A stretch of DNA of 64,000 nt from Candidatus Babelota bacterium (lineage in GTDB: Bacteria > Babelota > Babeliae > Babelales > Vermiphilaceae). Numbering within the stretch: position 1 is the stretch's first letter; every line of letters starts with the position of its first letter. The position numbers and the translations under genes are program-made. Below are positions 1 through 8,479 of this stretch, piece after piece. Location of the stretch: assembly GCA_029262595.1 (NCBI GenBank), contig JAJCZB010000065.1:1-64000 (forward strand), written 5' to 3'. The notes under the pieces are model-generated. The model was not told the origin of the DNA. It did no database searches and worked only from the letters and a program-made list of their open reading frames with translations.

Positions 1-528
1 AGCTCCGATATTAAAAACAGCGATACGCTTTTGGTGCTTATTGGTGATCTTGATTGGCAGGCGATGGGAGGATCGGTATATGAGCAAATTCTCAATCAGC
101 CGGCAGCAGGAGAAGTTCCGCATATGGGTGCGGAAAATCATGCAAAAATTTTTGATAAAGTGCACGCGCTCATTGCTTCAGGTGTAATAGACGCATGCCA
201 TGACGTGAGTGAAGGCGGCATTGCAACCGCCATTATTGAGATGTGCTTTGGAGGCAAAAAAGGAGCGCGTCTTGATCTTTCAGCGTGGAAGAATGCGCGA
301 TGGGATCACTTACTTTTTAATGAGACAGCTGGGTGCTTTATCGTTGAGGTAGCACGAGATATTTATCATTCAGAAAAATTTTCAGATATTGCCCATACTG
401 TGGTTGGCACTACTCTTTCTCTCTATGATTTTGAAGTGTCAGATGGGTATAACACGCTTTTTGCCGCACCATTAAATCAGCTGCACCGTGCCTGGCAAAA
501 ACCTATAAAGGAGGTATTCAATTCATGA
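1..528 (+). CDS. purL: Phosphoribosylformylglycinamidine synthase, C-terminal part (partial at window start)
   Basis: Makes FGAM from FGAR, ATP and ammonia in de novo purine synthesis. The frame is open from base 1, so the start lies outside the window; about 175 codons are visible. The visible part is the last AIR-synthase-type domain, with GGSVYE and HDVSEGGIATA, the family's C-terminal ATP/FGAR-fold signature. No glutaminase domain is fused and purQ follows, so this is the small PurL that works with separate PurQ (and PurS). The stop overlaps the purQ start (ATGA), which implies translational coupling. Whether its N-terminus carries an export signal like PurH, PurD and PurF cannot be seen here. 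Confidence 0.93.
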   Translation, partial: SSDIKNSDTLLVLIGDLDWQAMGGSVYEQILNQPAAGEVPHMGAENHAKIFDKVHALIASGVIDACHDVSEGGIATAIIEMCFGGKKGARLDLSAWKNARWDHLLFNETAGCFIVEVARDIYHSEKFSDIAHTVVGTTLSLYDFEVSDGYNTLFAAPLNQLHRAWQKPIKEVFNS

Positions 529-1295
529 AACCACGTGTATGTATTTTAAAAACTGATGGAACAAATTGTGATCAAGAAACGGCGCATGCGTTTTCATTGG
601 CGGGCGCTGACACAAAAACAGTGCTGCTTAATGAGCTCATTGCGCGCAAAGAAATGCTAAACGAGTTTCAAATTTTAGCGTTACCCGGGGGATTTTCGTA
701 TGGCGATGATATCGCAAGTGGAAAATTGTTTGCCCTTGAATTGGAACTTTTTTTAAAAGAGCAGTTGCATGAGTTTGTTGCGCAGAAAAAATTGATCATT
801 GGCATTTGTAATGGTTTTCAAGTTTTAGTGCGGGCAAAATTATTGCCGCATATTGAAAGCAGTCGCCAATATGCAACGTTGACAACGAATGATTCGGGCG
901 CCTTTGAATGCAGATGGGTGCAACTCAAAGTAGAAAAAAGTAACTGTGTATTCACTCAAGGGCTTGAAAATAAATCCATTATGCTGCCTGTAGCCCATGC
1001 GGAGGGAAAATTTTATGCACAAGCAGCTGATCTTGAGCAGATTGAAGCTAAGCAGTTGGTAGCGCTGCGGTATGCAGATGATACTGGAAATACGCAAAAA
1101 TATCCGGCAAATCCAAATGGTTCTTTGCATGCCATCGCTGGCGCATGCGATGAGACGGGGCGTGTGTTTGGATTGATGCCGCATCCGGAACGATTTGTTT
1201 ATGAGTATCAACATCCACAACGAACGCGCACATTGGTTGAGCCATTTGGGCGTATGATTTTTTCAAATGCTGTGAACTATGCAATGCAACTATAA
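525..1295 (+). CDS. purQ: Phosphoribosylformylglycinamidine synthase, glutaminase subunit
   Basis: Class I glutamine amidotransferase that supplies ammonia to PurL. Motifs in order: LPGGFSYGDD (oxyanion region), GICNGFQ with the nucleophilic Cys, and MPHPER with the catalytic His-Glu. At 256 aa it is a little longer than common small PurQ proteins. The start overlaps the purL stop by 4 bp and has a strong AAAGGAGG ribosome site. Unlike its neighbours PurH, PurD and PurF it has no hydrophobic leader and begins directly with the Rossmann-like strand, so it should be cytosolic. Confidence 0.95.
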   Translation: MKPRVCILKTDGTNCDQETAHAFSLAGADTKTVLLNELIARKEMLNEFQILALPGGFSYGDDIASGKLFALELELFLKEQLHEFVAQKKLIIGICNGFQVLVRAKLLPHIESSRQYATLTTNDSGAFECRWVQLKVEKSNCVFTQGLENKSIMLPVAHAEGKFYAQAADLEQIEAKQLVALRYADDTGNTQKYPANPNGSLHAIAGACDETGRVFGLMPHPERFVYEYQHPQRTRTLVEPFGRMIFSNAVNYAMQL

Positions 1296-1303
1296 GGAAT
1301 CAC

Positions 1304-3109
1304 ATGAAGAAGTTTTTTTTAATTTCACTTTTCCTCATTTCATCTTCCCTGCACGCAACTAAATATGCTCTCATTTCCGTTTCGGATAAAACAGGCATTC
1401 AAGAATGTGCTGCGCGACTCGTAAAAGCGGGATACGATATTATTTCAACGGGCGGCACGTATACTCATTTATTGAATGAAATTCCTTCTCACCTGCTGCA
1501 TCAGGTTGCAGATTTTACAAAAGTCCCCGAGTTTTTGGATGGGCGCGTAAAAACCTTGCATCCGCATATTCATGGGGGCATTTTGGCCAAACGTTCATCA
1601 TCAAATCATATGCAAGAAGTGCAAAGTCGTGGAATTCCAAATATCGATATTGTGATTGTAAATCTTTATCCGTTTGAGCGCGTGACGGCACAAAAAGATG
1701 TTGCGTTAGGTGATGCTATTGAAAACATTGATATTGGCGGCGTGGCGCTTACGCGTGCGGCGGCAAAAAATTATCATGATGTGCTGGTAGTTACTGATCC
1801 GAGCGATTATGAAAGAGTCGCAGGCGCGCTGGAAAAAGACGAGATATCTGATCGCCTGAGAAAAGAGCTCGCCGTGAAAGCATTTGCGCACACTGCCAAG
1901 TATGATGGAGCTATTTGTGGGTATCTTTCTGAGGGGGATGTTATAACGCGCCAGTATAAAAAAATGCAATCTCTTAAGTATGGATTAAATCCGCACCAAA
2001 AAAATGCGGCGCTTTATACAGTGAACGGAGCCGAATTTCCACTCCAATTTTTAAATGGGCAACTTGGTTTTATTAATATGCTTGATGCGTTGCAATCATG
2101 GCAATTAGTGCGCGAAGTAAAAGAGGCGTTTGGCATTCCTGCATGCGCATCGTTTAAGCATGTCTCTCCCGCGGGAGTAGGCTTGGGCATTGCATTATCT
2201 CAAGAAGATATGCAGGCATTTCACGTGCGTTCAAAAGTAGAAAGCTCTGTAGCATGTGCATTTATTCGTGCACGCAACGGCGATCCAAAATCATCTTTTG
2301 GTGATTGGGTTGCCTTCAGTGATGAAGTTGATGAAGCAACTGCGCGATTGATTAAAGTAGAGGTCAGCGATGGAGTCATTGCGCCCAGCTATACGCCAGA
2401 AGCGCTTGAAATTTTAAAACAAAAAAAACGTGGGGCATATCCGATTGTGCAGATCGACCCGGAATACACTCATGAGCAGCTGTTTGAATTTCGAGAGCTA
2501 TTTGGCATCGGCATGAGCCAGCAACCAAATGATACGCGCATTACCGATGAATTACTAAATACTGTAGTTACTGAAAATAAAGATATTGATGCTGCAGCTC
2601 GTGATCTTAAGCTTGCCATGATTACTTTGAAATATACGCAATCGAATTCTGTAGTATTTGCAAATGGTGGGCAAGTGATTGGGGTTGGCGCAGGGCAGCA
2701 AAATCGAGTTGACTGCGTGCGCATCGCCGGCAAAAAAGCAGCTATATGGATGCTGCGCCGTCATCCGCGCGTGCAATCATTGCAGTTTAAGCCAGGAGTT
2801 AAGCGCCCTGAAAAAAACAATGCACTCGTGAAGTTTATGAAAGGCGAATCAATTAATGATCTTTTACTTGTACAAGAAGTTCCTCTTTCAAAGGCAGATA
2901 AAGAGCTGTTTATGCATACGCAACGTGGCACTAGTTTGGCATCGGATGCGTTTTTCCCTTTTGCAGACAACATCGAAGTTGCTGCAAATTTTGGGGTGCA
3001 GTATATTGTGCAGCCGGGAGGAAGCGTGGCTGATAAACGAATTATCGATGCATGCAATGAGCGAAACATCGCAATGGCTTGCTCTGGGTTGAGATTATTT
3101 ACTCATTAA
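1304..3109 (+). CDS. purH: Bifunctional AICAR transformylase/IMP cyclohydrolase with N-terminal signal-like extension
   Basis: Catalyses the last two steps of IMP synthesis. Residues 1-19 are a basic-hydrophobic segment ending SLHA, like a Sec signal; the enzyme proper begins near residue 20 (ALISVSDKTG). IMP cyclohydrolase motifs include GRVKTLHP (80-87) and LYPFE; the transformylase domain has SFKHVSPAG (283-291) with the Lys-His pair, and KYTQSNSV. Its 601 aa exceed usual bacterial PurH (about 510-530), and its middle region resembles the longer eukaryotic ATIC. No Met occurs between the leader and the cyclohydrolase core, and AAGGA precedes this ATG, so the leader is part of the gene. The gene follows purQ by 8 bp. 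Its last 92 bp are duplicated at 3704-3795. Confidence 0.95.
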   Translation: MKKFFLISLFLISSSLHATKYALISVSDKTGIQECAARLVKAGYDIISTGGTYTHLLNEIPSHLLHQVADFTKVPEFLDGRVKTLHPHIHGGILAKRSSSNHMQEVQSRGIPNIDIVIVNLYPFERVTAQKDVALGDAIENIDIGGVALTRAAAKNYHDVLVVTDPSDYERVAGALEKDEISDRLRKELAVKAFAHTAKYDGAICGYLSEGDVITRQYKKMQSLKYGLNPHQKNAALYTVNGAEFPLQFLNGQLGFINMLDALQSWQLVREVKEAFGIPACASFKHVSPAGVGLGIALSQEDMQAFHVRSKVESSVACAFIRARNGDPKSSFGDWVAFSDEVDEATARLIKVEVSDGVIAPSYTPEALEILKQKKRGAYPIVQIDPEYTHEQLFEFRELFGIGMSQQPNDTRITDELLNTVVTENKDIDAAARDLKLAMITLKYTQSNSVVFANGGQVIGVGAGQQNRVDCVRIAGKKAAIWMLRRHPRVQSLQFKPGVKRPEKNNALVKFMKGESINDLLLVQEVPLSKADKELFMHTQRGTSLASDAFFPFADNIEVAANFGVQYIVQPGGSVADKRIIDACNERNIAMACSGLRLFTH

Positions 3110-3125
3110 TTAAGAGGAGATTTTT

Positions 3126-3722
3126 ATGAAAAATTTTTTAATCTATGCATTTTTAATATGTACTGTGCTTCCAAAGCATGCAGAAGGGGTTGATAAAGAT
3201 AGAACGATCAGTGCGAGTGAATATCATCAAAAAATAATTGCTGTTGATTGGTACACTGATTCTAAATGGGAGGGTTGGGTAGCTGTTCCAGGAGCTCAAT
3301 GGTCGCCTGATAACCGATTGGATTGTAAAACAATTGGTATGTTTTCGCATATAGCTTTTACGCAAGGAAATCAACCAAAAGGACTGAAAGCAATTTATTT
3401 TAAGAATATGGGTATTTCTACCGGTGCTGGGACTGTTTTAGGGTTAAAAATTAAACTTTTTCATAATTATGATAGTTCAGACAGTGATGATAGTTCAGGC
3501 GATGTGGATATGCCTGAGTATATACAAAGCTTACTTTTGAGAGTGGGAATTTGTACGTTTTATACCAAATATCAAATAGACGAGCTCTATGCGGAGCGCC
3601 CTGCAATGGGTGCTGGCGCTGGTGCTGCGGCTGCAGAGCATGATGAATTGGGTGGCGCTGCAGGGACTGCACCCCAAGTAAAAAAGAAGACAGGATGGTT
3701 CAAGAGGAAGCGTGGCAGATAA
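3126..3722 (+). CDS. Secreted protein of unknown function, paralog A of a local family
   Basis: 198 aa with a signal peptide (residues 1-20, ending KHAEG) and a GAGG-type ribosome site. I do not recognise a family. It shares a layout with the two genes that follow: a variable N-terminal half, a short block with (N/D)(M/L)G(I/L)S, an acidic Ser/Asp tract (SDSDDSSGD, near 116-126), then a helical segment with G-I-x-x-F-x-T-x-x-x-I-x-x-x-Y, an Ala/Gly linker and a basic tail (FKRKRGR). The last codons and stop lie in a duplicated copy of the purH 3' end, so the C-terminus was probably reshaped by that recombination. Host-directed or surface function is only a guess. Confidence 0.75.
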   Translation: MKNFLIYAFLICTVLPKHAEGVDKDRTISASEYHQKIIAVDWYTDSKWEGWVAVPGAQWSPDNRLDCKTIGMFSHIAFTQGNQPKGLKAIYFKNMGISTGAGTVLGLKIKLFHNYDSSDSDDSSGDVDMPEYIQSLLLRVGICTFYTKYQIDELYAERPAMGAGAGAAAAEHDELGGAAGTAPQVKKKTGWFKRKRGR

Positions 3723-3795
3723 ACGAATTATCGATGCATGCAATGAGCGAAACATCGCAATGGCTTGTACAGGATTGAGATTATTTACTCATTAA
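3704..3795 (+). repeat. Duplicated 3' end of purH
   Basis: These 92 bp match 3018-3109, the final codons and stop of purH, with five mismatches, and the copy still reads in the purH frame to a TAA. A short degenerate third copy lies at about 4331-4380, containing TTGAGATTATTTAC and the spacer before the next gene. Each copy sits directly before a member of the secreted paralog family (genes at 3126, 3811, 4380). The simplest reading is that purH tail plus paralog was amplified as a unit by unequal recombination. Confidence 0.9.
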
Positions 3796-3810
3796 GCTTA
3801 GGAGCTTTTT

Positions 3811-4308
3811 ATGAAGAAGATAATGATGTGTTTGATGGTTGGGATGGGGGCGATGAATATGTTTGCAGCTGATGATCCTCGGCTGCATGATCAAGCGATT
3901 GCGGGAGGTCAAGATAGCGCTAGGTTGAAATTTAAGTTCTATCCACTTCTCAAATGTGATGAAAAAGGAGTGGTCCTTCGGACCGCGTTCGGTGCGTTAA
4001 TTCATTTACAAAATGATGGGGATGGATCAGTTAGATTTATTCGTTACCGAGATCTAGGACTTTCTTTGGAACCAGGCTATAGCAAGGCAATGAGCCTTAC
4101 AATCGGTTGGGGTGACCCAACGGAATCGGGTGTCAGATATCCTAGTGATGATGAGGATGATGGCAGAGACGATGGAAAACGAGCTGAGGAGCAACAGGAA
4201 GAAAGAGAGCGCAAAGCAATTCTTTTCCTTTTGGGACAGATTGGTATAAGTAAATTTTTGACCAAAGAAGAAGTGGATGCTAAATTCGCCCGACAACTTA
4301 AGAGTTGA
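3811..4308 (+). CDS. Secreted protein of unknown function, paralog B
   Basis: 165 aa. The signal peptide (residues 1-19, ending MFAA) is nearly identical to that of the gene at 4380. The ribosome site is TAGGAG. It shares with that gene a block with FIxYRxLGLS followed by IGWGD, an acidic stretch (SDDEDDGRDD near 111-120), a Glu/Arg helix, and a C-terminal G-I-x-K-F-L-T-x-E-x-V motif. It follows the duplicated purH tail. No enzyme motif is visible and function is unknown. Confidence 0.75.
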   Translation: MKKIMMCLMVGMGAMNMFAADDPRLHDQAIAGGQDSARLKFKFYPLLKCDEKGVVLRTAFGALIHLQNDGDGSVRFIRYRDLGLSLEPGYSKAMSLTIGWGDPTESGVRYPSDDEDDGRDDGKRAEEQQEERERKAILFLLGQIGISKFLTKEEVDAKFARQLKS

Positions 4309-4379
4309 GAATTAAAAATAAGACAGTATAATTCTGTGCAGAATTGAGATTATTTACGTATTGCTTTTAGGAGTTTTTT

Positions 4380-4964
4380 ATGAAGAAGATAATGATATGT
4401 TTGATGGTTGGGATTGGGGCGATGAATATGTTTGCATCAGATTCACTTCTCGAAAATAAGATGATACCTGGAGCTCTACGCAATGAAGCAATGATTTGTA
4501 TAGTATATCCAGAAGTACGTAAGACTTCCGATGGGGAAATAAACCCAATAGCATTGGCTGCTTTACTGGAGTGGCAAGACAACGATCCCATGGTGCGCTT
4601 CATTAGCTATCGTAATTTAGGGCTATCTACTAAAGAGAATTTTGGAATAGCAAAGCTATCGGTTGGTTGGGGAGACTCTCGGTTCGGCCTACCTGACAGT
4701 TATGAAAGCGATGATGAGTGTGAAAGCGATGAGAGCAGCACTAGTGATAGGTCTGCAGAGGACGCAACTAAGAAAGTTGAAATGCATCGGAGAGCTGTTA
4801 TGAGACGTCTTGCTCGCTTTGGAATGGGAACATCATTTACGACTGACGATGTAAGGGAGATGTATCGCGTCTATAATTGTTCAAATGAGCCCGATGCTGG
4901 TGCTTCAGCCGCTGCGGCAGGGACGTCGAAGAAGTCAAAAGGGAAAGATAAAAAAAAAAGATAG
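4380..4964 (+). CDS. Secreted protein of unknown function, paralog C
   Basis: 194 aa. The signal peptide ends MFAS and is nearly identical to paralog B. The conserved block has FISYRNLGLS then VGWGD, followed by an acidic Ser/Asp/Glu tract (ESDDECESDESSTSD) and the FTTDDV helix. It ends with an Ala-rich linker and a lysine-rich tail (KKSKGKDKKKR). A degenerate purH-tail remnant precedes it. Family unknown. The basic tail recurs in other exported proteins of this window. Confidence 0.75.
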   Translation: MKKIMICLMVGIGAMNMFASDSLLENKMIPGALRNEAMICIVYPEVRKTSDGEINPIALAALLEWQDNDPMVRFISYRNLGLSTKENFGIAKLSVGWGDSRFGLPDSYESDDECESDESSTSDRSAEDATKKVEMHRRAVMRRLARFGMGTSFTTDDVREMYRVYNCSNEPDAGASAAAAGTSKKSKGKDKKKR

Positions 4965-5023
4965 TGCCGCTTAATTTTTAAGTAATTGGATCTATAGCGC
5001 ATGTGTGGCATTTGCATAAAACA

Positions 5024-5047
5024 AATGGCTGCATATGCGCCATTTTA
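5024..5047. terminator. Possible bidirectional terminator between convergent genes
   Basis: An imperfect hairpin (AATGGCTGCAT / ATGCGCCATT) flanked by A-rich and T-rich sequence, between the plus-strand paralog C and the end of minus-strand purD. The stem has a mismatch and overlaps the purD stop codon, so the call is tentative. Confidence 0.4.
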
Positions 5048-6373
5048 TTCTTTACTAACTCGTATGGCAATATCTGTGCGATACCGCATGTGTGCAAAAC
5101 GTACTTTTTGTACGGCATTATATGCGTAAATGCGTGCTTGCATAAAAGTATTTGCTAATCCAGTGGCGGCAAGAACTCTTCCACCAGTAGTGATAAGTTT
5201 GCCATCTTGCAACGCAGTTGCCCCATGATAGAGCGTTGACTTCCGTGAAGGCTGAGCGGTAATGATTTGTCCTGGGTGCGTTTTTTGCGGGTAGCCGCTA
5301 TCAGCGATTACTACGGCGACTGCCTTGCGCCCATCCCATGCAATCGGTTTGAGATGCAGTTGCTTTTTAATAAGTGCATCGCACATCTCCATAAAGTCAG
5401 TTTGCAGGCGTGGCAAAATAACTTGCGCTTCCGGATCGCCTAGCCGGCAATTAAATTCGATTACGTACGGATCGCCGTTTGGCGTAATCATTAATCCCGC
5501 GTACAGAAACCCAACAAACGGATTGCCTTCTTTGGCCATGCCCGCAAGCGTTGGCTCAATGATTTCTTTCATGATGCGAGTGTGCAATTCAGCCGTAACG
5601 CATGGCGCCGGGCTATATGCTCCCATGCCGCCAGTATTTGGCCCGCGATCTTTATCCGCGGCTCGTTTATAATCTTGCGCGGTTGCAAAGGGCACGCCAT
5701 GCTTTCCATCACACAATACAAAAAAGCTCACTTCTTGCCCTTCAAGAAATTGTTCAAAAACCACCGTGCGCCCCGCATCACCAAATGCATTCCCGTTGAG
5801 CATCTGCTCTGCTGCGTGCCGTGCTTCTTGTTTGGTGGTAGCAATCACAACTCCCTTTCCTGCAGCCAGGCCATCTGCTTTTACTACGATTGGCACATCA
5901 TGAGAATCGATATAGTTTTTTGCATCTTCAAGTGTGGTCACTGCGTGATATTCGGCTGTAGGTATTTTGTGCCGTTTCATAAAATCTTTTGCAAACTGTT
6001 TGGAAGTTTCTAGCTGGGCAGCCGCTTGCGTAGGGCCAACGCAGATAAGGCCAGCTTGCGTAAAGGTGTCGACAATACCAAGAGCAAGTGGTGCTTCCGG
6101 GCCAACAATAGTTACATCAATTTTTTCTTGTTGTGCAAACTGCACCAGTTCGTTAATGGCTGTTGGCTTTATGGGCACGTTGGAAACATTGGTCATTTGC
6201 TGAGTGCCGCCATTGCCGGGGGCAACATATATTTTTGATACGTAGGGCGATTGAGCTATGGTGTGCGCAAGCGCATGCTCTCTTCCTCCCGATCCAACAA
6301 TAAGTACATTGACGCCCAGGGCGTTGAGAGTAGGAGCAATAAAAAGAAGTGAGAATAAAAATAAAGTTTTCAT
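5045..6373 (-). CDS. purD: Phosphoribosylamine-glycine ligase with N-terminal signal-like extension
   Basis: Forms GAR from phosphoribosylamine, glycine and ATP (purine step 2). ATP-grasp enzyme. Motifs: LIVGSGGREHA, GPEAPLALG, VVKADGLAAGKGV (ATP loop), RGPNTGGMGAYSPAP and EFNCRLGDPEAQ (metal/ATP site). Residues 1-18 form a basic-hydrophobic leader ending LNA just before the first strand of the PurD fold (VNVLIVG), where cytosolic homologs begin. No internal ATG could skip the leader, and AAAAGGA precedes this ATG. The gene lies 10 bp downstream of purF on the same strand, so the two are probably one operon. Confidence 0.95.
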   Translation of the reverse strand: MKTLFLFSLLFIAPTLNALGVNVLIVGSGGREHALAHTIAQSPYVSKIYVAPGNGGTQQMTNVSNVPIKPTAINELVQFAQQEKIDVTIVGPEAPLALGIVDTFTQAGLICVGPTQAAAQLETSKQFAKDFMKRHKIPTAEYHAVTTLEDAKNYIDSHDVPIVVKADGLAAGKGVVIATTKQEARHAAEQMLNGNAFGDAGRTVVFEQFLEGQEVSFFVLCDGKHGVPFATAQDYKRAADKDRGPNTGGMGAYSPAPCVTAELHTRIMKEIIEPTLAGMAKEGNPFVGFLYAGLMITPNGDPYVIEFNCRLGDPEAQVILPRLQTDFMEMCDALIKKQLHLKPIAWDGRKAVAVVIADSGYPQKTHPGQIITAQPSRKSTLYHGATALQDGKLITTGGRVLAATGLANTFMQARIYAYNAVQKVRFAHMRYRTDIAIRVSKE

Positions 6374-6383
6374 AGTAATCCTT

Positions 6384-8333
6384 TTAATACGCTCGTTTTG
6401 TATTATCCGTATACCAATTAATGTAGCTATTGATAACTACGTTATAGCCCCCTGGGGTGGGGTAGTCTCCCGTAAAATACCAATCACCTGTGTATGTTGG
6501 GATTGCGTCATGCAGGCCATCAATCGTTTGATAGAGTACGCGCAGTTCGCCAGCCCACGTAGAATCTTCGGGATAAATAAGCTGTGCAATTTTTTCTTCG
6601 ATCTCTTGTTGTGTAAATTGTGCGTACAATTTTTTAATCGGATTATGGGTACCAGAAAAGTTTTTTTCTTTGAGCGCAACGCATTCTTGATAGATATCGT
6701 CGAGTATTTTTTGATTTCCTCGTTCCTTGGTAAGTGCAATGGCTGCTTGAAATCCAATGAGCGTGCTAATTTGGCTCATATCAATTCCGTAGCAATCAGG
6801 GTAGAGAATAATTGGAGCGGCGCTGATGATTACAATCTTTTTAGGGTTGAGCATGATCAGGCGCTGCATAATTGATTTACGCAACGTGTTGCCCCGGACA
6901 ATCGAATCATCGAGCGCAAGAAGCGTATCTTTATCGGTGACTACGCCGCGCGTAACGTCATAGACATTGCTGATTAAGTTTGAACGGATACTATCATGTG
7001 CGATAAAGGTTCGAATTGCTTGATCTTTAAAAATAAGTTTTTCTACGGAAATTTGTTTTTCTAATAATGTTTTAATTTCTTTTTTTGAAAGTTGTTTTGA
7101 ACCTGCATCTGATAGTTCTTCGTAGGATTGCTCAAACACGTCTAAGTTCAGCTTTTCAATCAGTCCATGAAACGAAATTTCAGAAGTATTTGGTATGTAT
7201 GAAAAAATCGCATGGCGTGTATCATTTTCAAGCTCTTGCAGCACGCGATTTGCAAGCTGAGCACCCAATGATTTTCTTTCTTGATAAATATCAGGATCGC
7301 TTGATCTTGAAAAATAGATGCGTTCAAATGTGCATGATTTTTGCGTGAGAGGCTGCGTGAACTGATGCGTTTCTATTGTGCCGTTTTTGCGAATGATAAT
7401 AAGATGAGCAGGCGGAATTGCTTGAATTTTTTCAGGCTCAACATTGAGCACATTCATAAGAGCGCTGCGCTCCGATGCAGCCGCAAAGAGTTCATCATCA
7501 ACGTAGTAATAGCCAGGGCGAATGCCCGCAGGGTCGCGGCAGATAAACGCATCGCCATTTCCAATTAATCCACCAAATACATAACCGCCATCCCAGTGCT
7601 TTGCAGATTGTTGTATTGCTGAAAGAATGTTGAGATTTGTAGATCCCATGCGCGCTGCGTTATTGGAAGATGTTCCATGTAGAAATGCTGTATGCAGGGC
7701 GTCTTCATATGTTTTATCAAGCCAGTAACTAATGTGATGCATAATAAGATGTGTGTCTGCCTTAGTGAGTGGTACCAGGCCATACGATAGTATTACATCT
7801 CTGATTTGAGAGCTATTGGTCATATTAAAGTTACCGGCAAGCGACAAGCATTTTGCCGGAATACTATTGCGATACATTACTGGTTGCGCAAATTTAATTT
7901 TTCTTCCGGCGTAGGTAGCATATCGAACGTGGCCAAGATATGCTTCTCCCAGCATAGAACAGTTTGATTTGAGTGTTATATCGTCGGCAGTTGTGGGCAG
8001 TGTTTCCAAGATTGAGAGCTTGGAATCAATTTGGGCAAAAAGCTGCTCAAGTGCATTTTTGTCTGTCGCGCGCAAGCGATTCATGTATGACTTTCCTGCT
8101 GGCATATCATATTGCACCACCGAAACGCCCACGCTATCTTGTCCTCGATTGCGTTGTTTTTCCAATAATAGTCGCATGATATGAATGCCGCGAGCAGGAT
8201 CATTGTATTTGGTTTGATAATAACTGAGTGGTTTAAAAAGACGTATAAGTGCTACACCGCATTCATGCTTTGGGCCCGCAATTAAAAAGGTAGACATGGT
8301 TGCGGAAAGCAACAAAAGAATTTTTTGCTTCAT
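6384..8333 (-). CDS. purF: Amidophosphoribosyltransferase, long form, with N-terminal signal-like extension
   Basis: First committed step of purine synthesis: PRPP + Gln to phosphoribosylamine. I start it at the ATG at 8333 (649 aa): a GGAT site lies upstream and the following residues form a Sec-like leader (KQKILLLLSATMSTFLIAG). Next comes HECGV, whose Cys is the family's nucleophile and must become N-terminal by processing. The PRPP loop is ALDDSIVRGNTL. The enzyme is far longer than E. coli-type PurF (about 500 aa). FERIYFSR, IPNT and a C-terminal GDWYFTGDYPTPGG closely match the long PurF of Bacteroidetes. An extra 50 codons upstream stay open but have no convincing start. Confidence 0.93.
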   Translation of the reverse strand: MKQKILLLLSATMSTFLIAGPKHECGVALIRLFKPLSYYQTKYNDPARGIHIMRLLLEKQRNRGQDSVGVSVVQYDMPAGKSYMNRLRATDKNALEQLFAQIDSKLSILETLPTTADDITLKSNCSMLGEAYLGHVRYATYAGRKIKFAQPVMYRNSIPAKCLSLAGNFNMTNSSQIRDVILSYGLVPLTKADTHLIMHHISYWLDKTYEDALHTAFLHGTSSNNAARMGSTNLNILSAIQQSAKHWDGGYVFGGLIGNGDAFICRDPAGIRPGYYYVDDELFAAASERSALMNVLNVEPEKIQAIPPAHLIIIRKNGTIETHQFTQPLTQKSCTFERIYFSRSSDPDIYQERKSLGAQLANRVLQELENDTRHAIFSYIPNTSEISFHGLIEKLNLDVFEQSYEELSDAGSKQLSKKEIKTLLEKQISVEKLIFKDQAIRTFIAHDSIRSNLISNVYDVTRGVVTDKDTLLALDDSIVRGNTLRKSIMQRLIMLNPKKIVIISAAPIILYPDCYGIDMSQISTLIGFQAAIALTKERGNQKILDDIYQECVALKEKNFSGTHNPIKKLYAQFTQQEIEEKIAQLIYPEDSTWAGELRVLYQTIDGLHDAIPTYTGDWYFTGDYPTPGGYNVVINSYINWYTDNTKRAY

Positions 8334-8479
8334 AAAAACGAATCCAATTTTAGAGTGGTTTTGCTTCGCTGCAAAAGATAGTATGATTTTGAAAAAATGA
8401 ACAGAAGCATCTGTTCCAGACCATTCAAAAAAAAGGCTAGTGATGAATAAAAAACAATCGTTTCTTTTTGTAGGTGCAC

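Noticed and set aside
840-1284. Minus-strand open frames inside purQ
   Set aside because: They are shadows of the strongly conserved purQ frame, without ribosome sites or plausible proteins.
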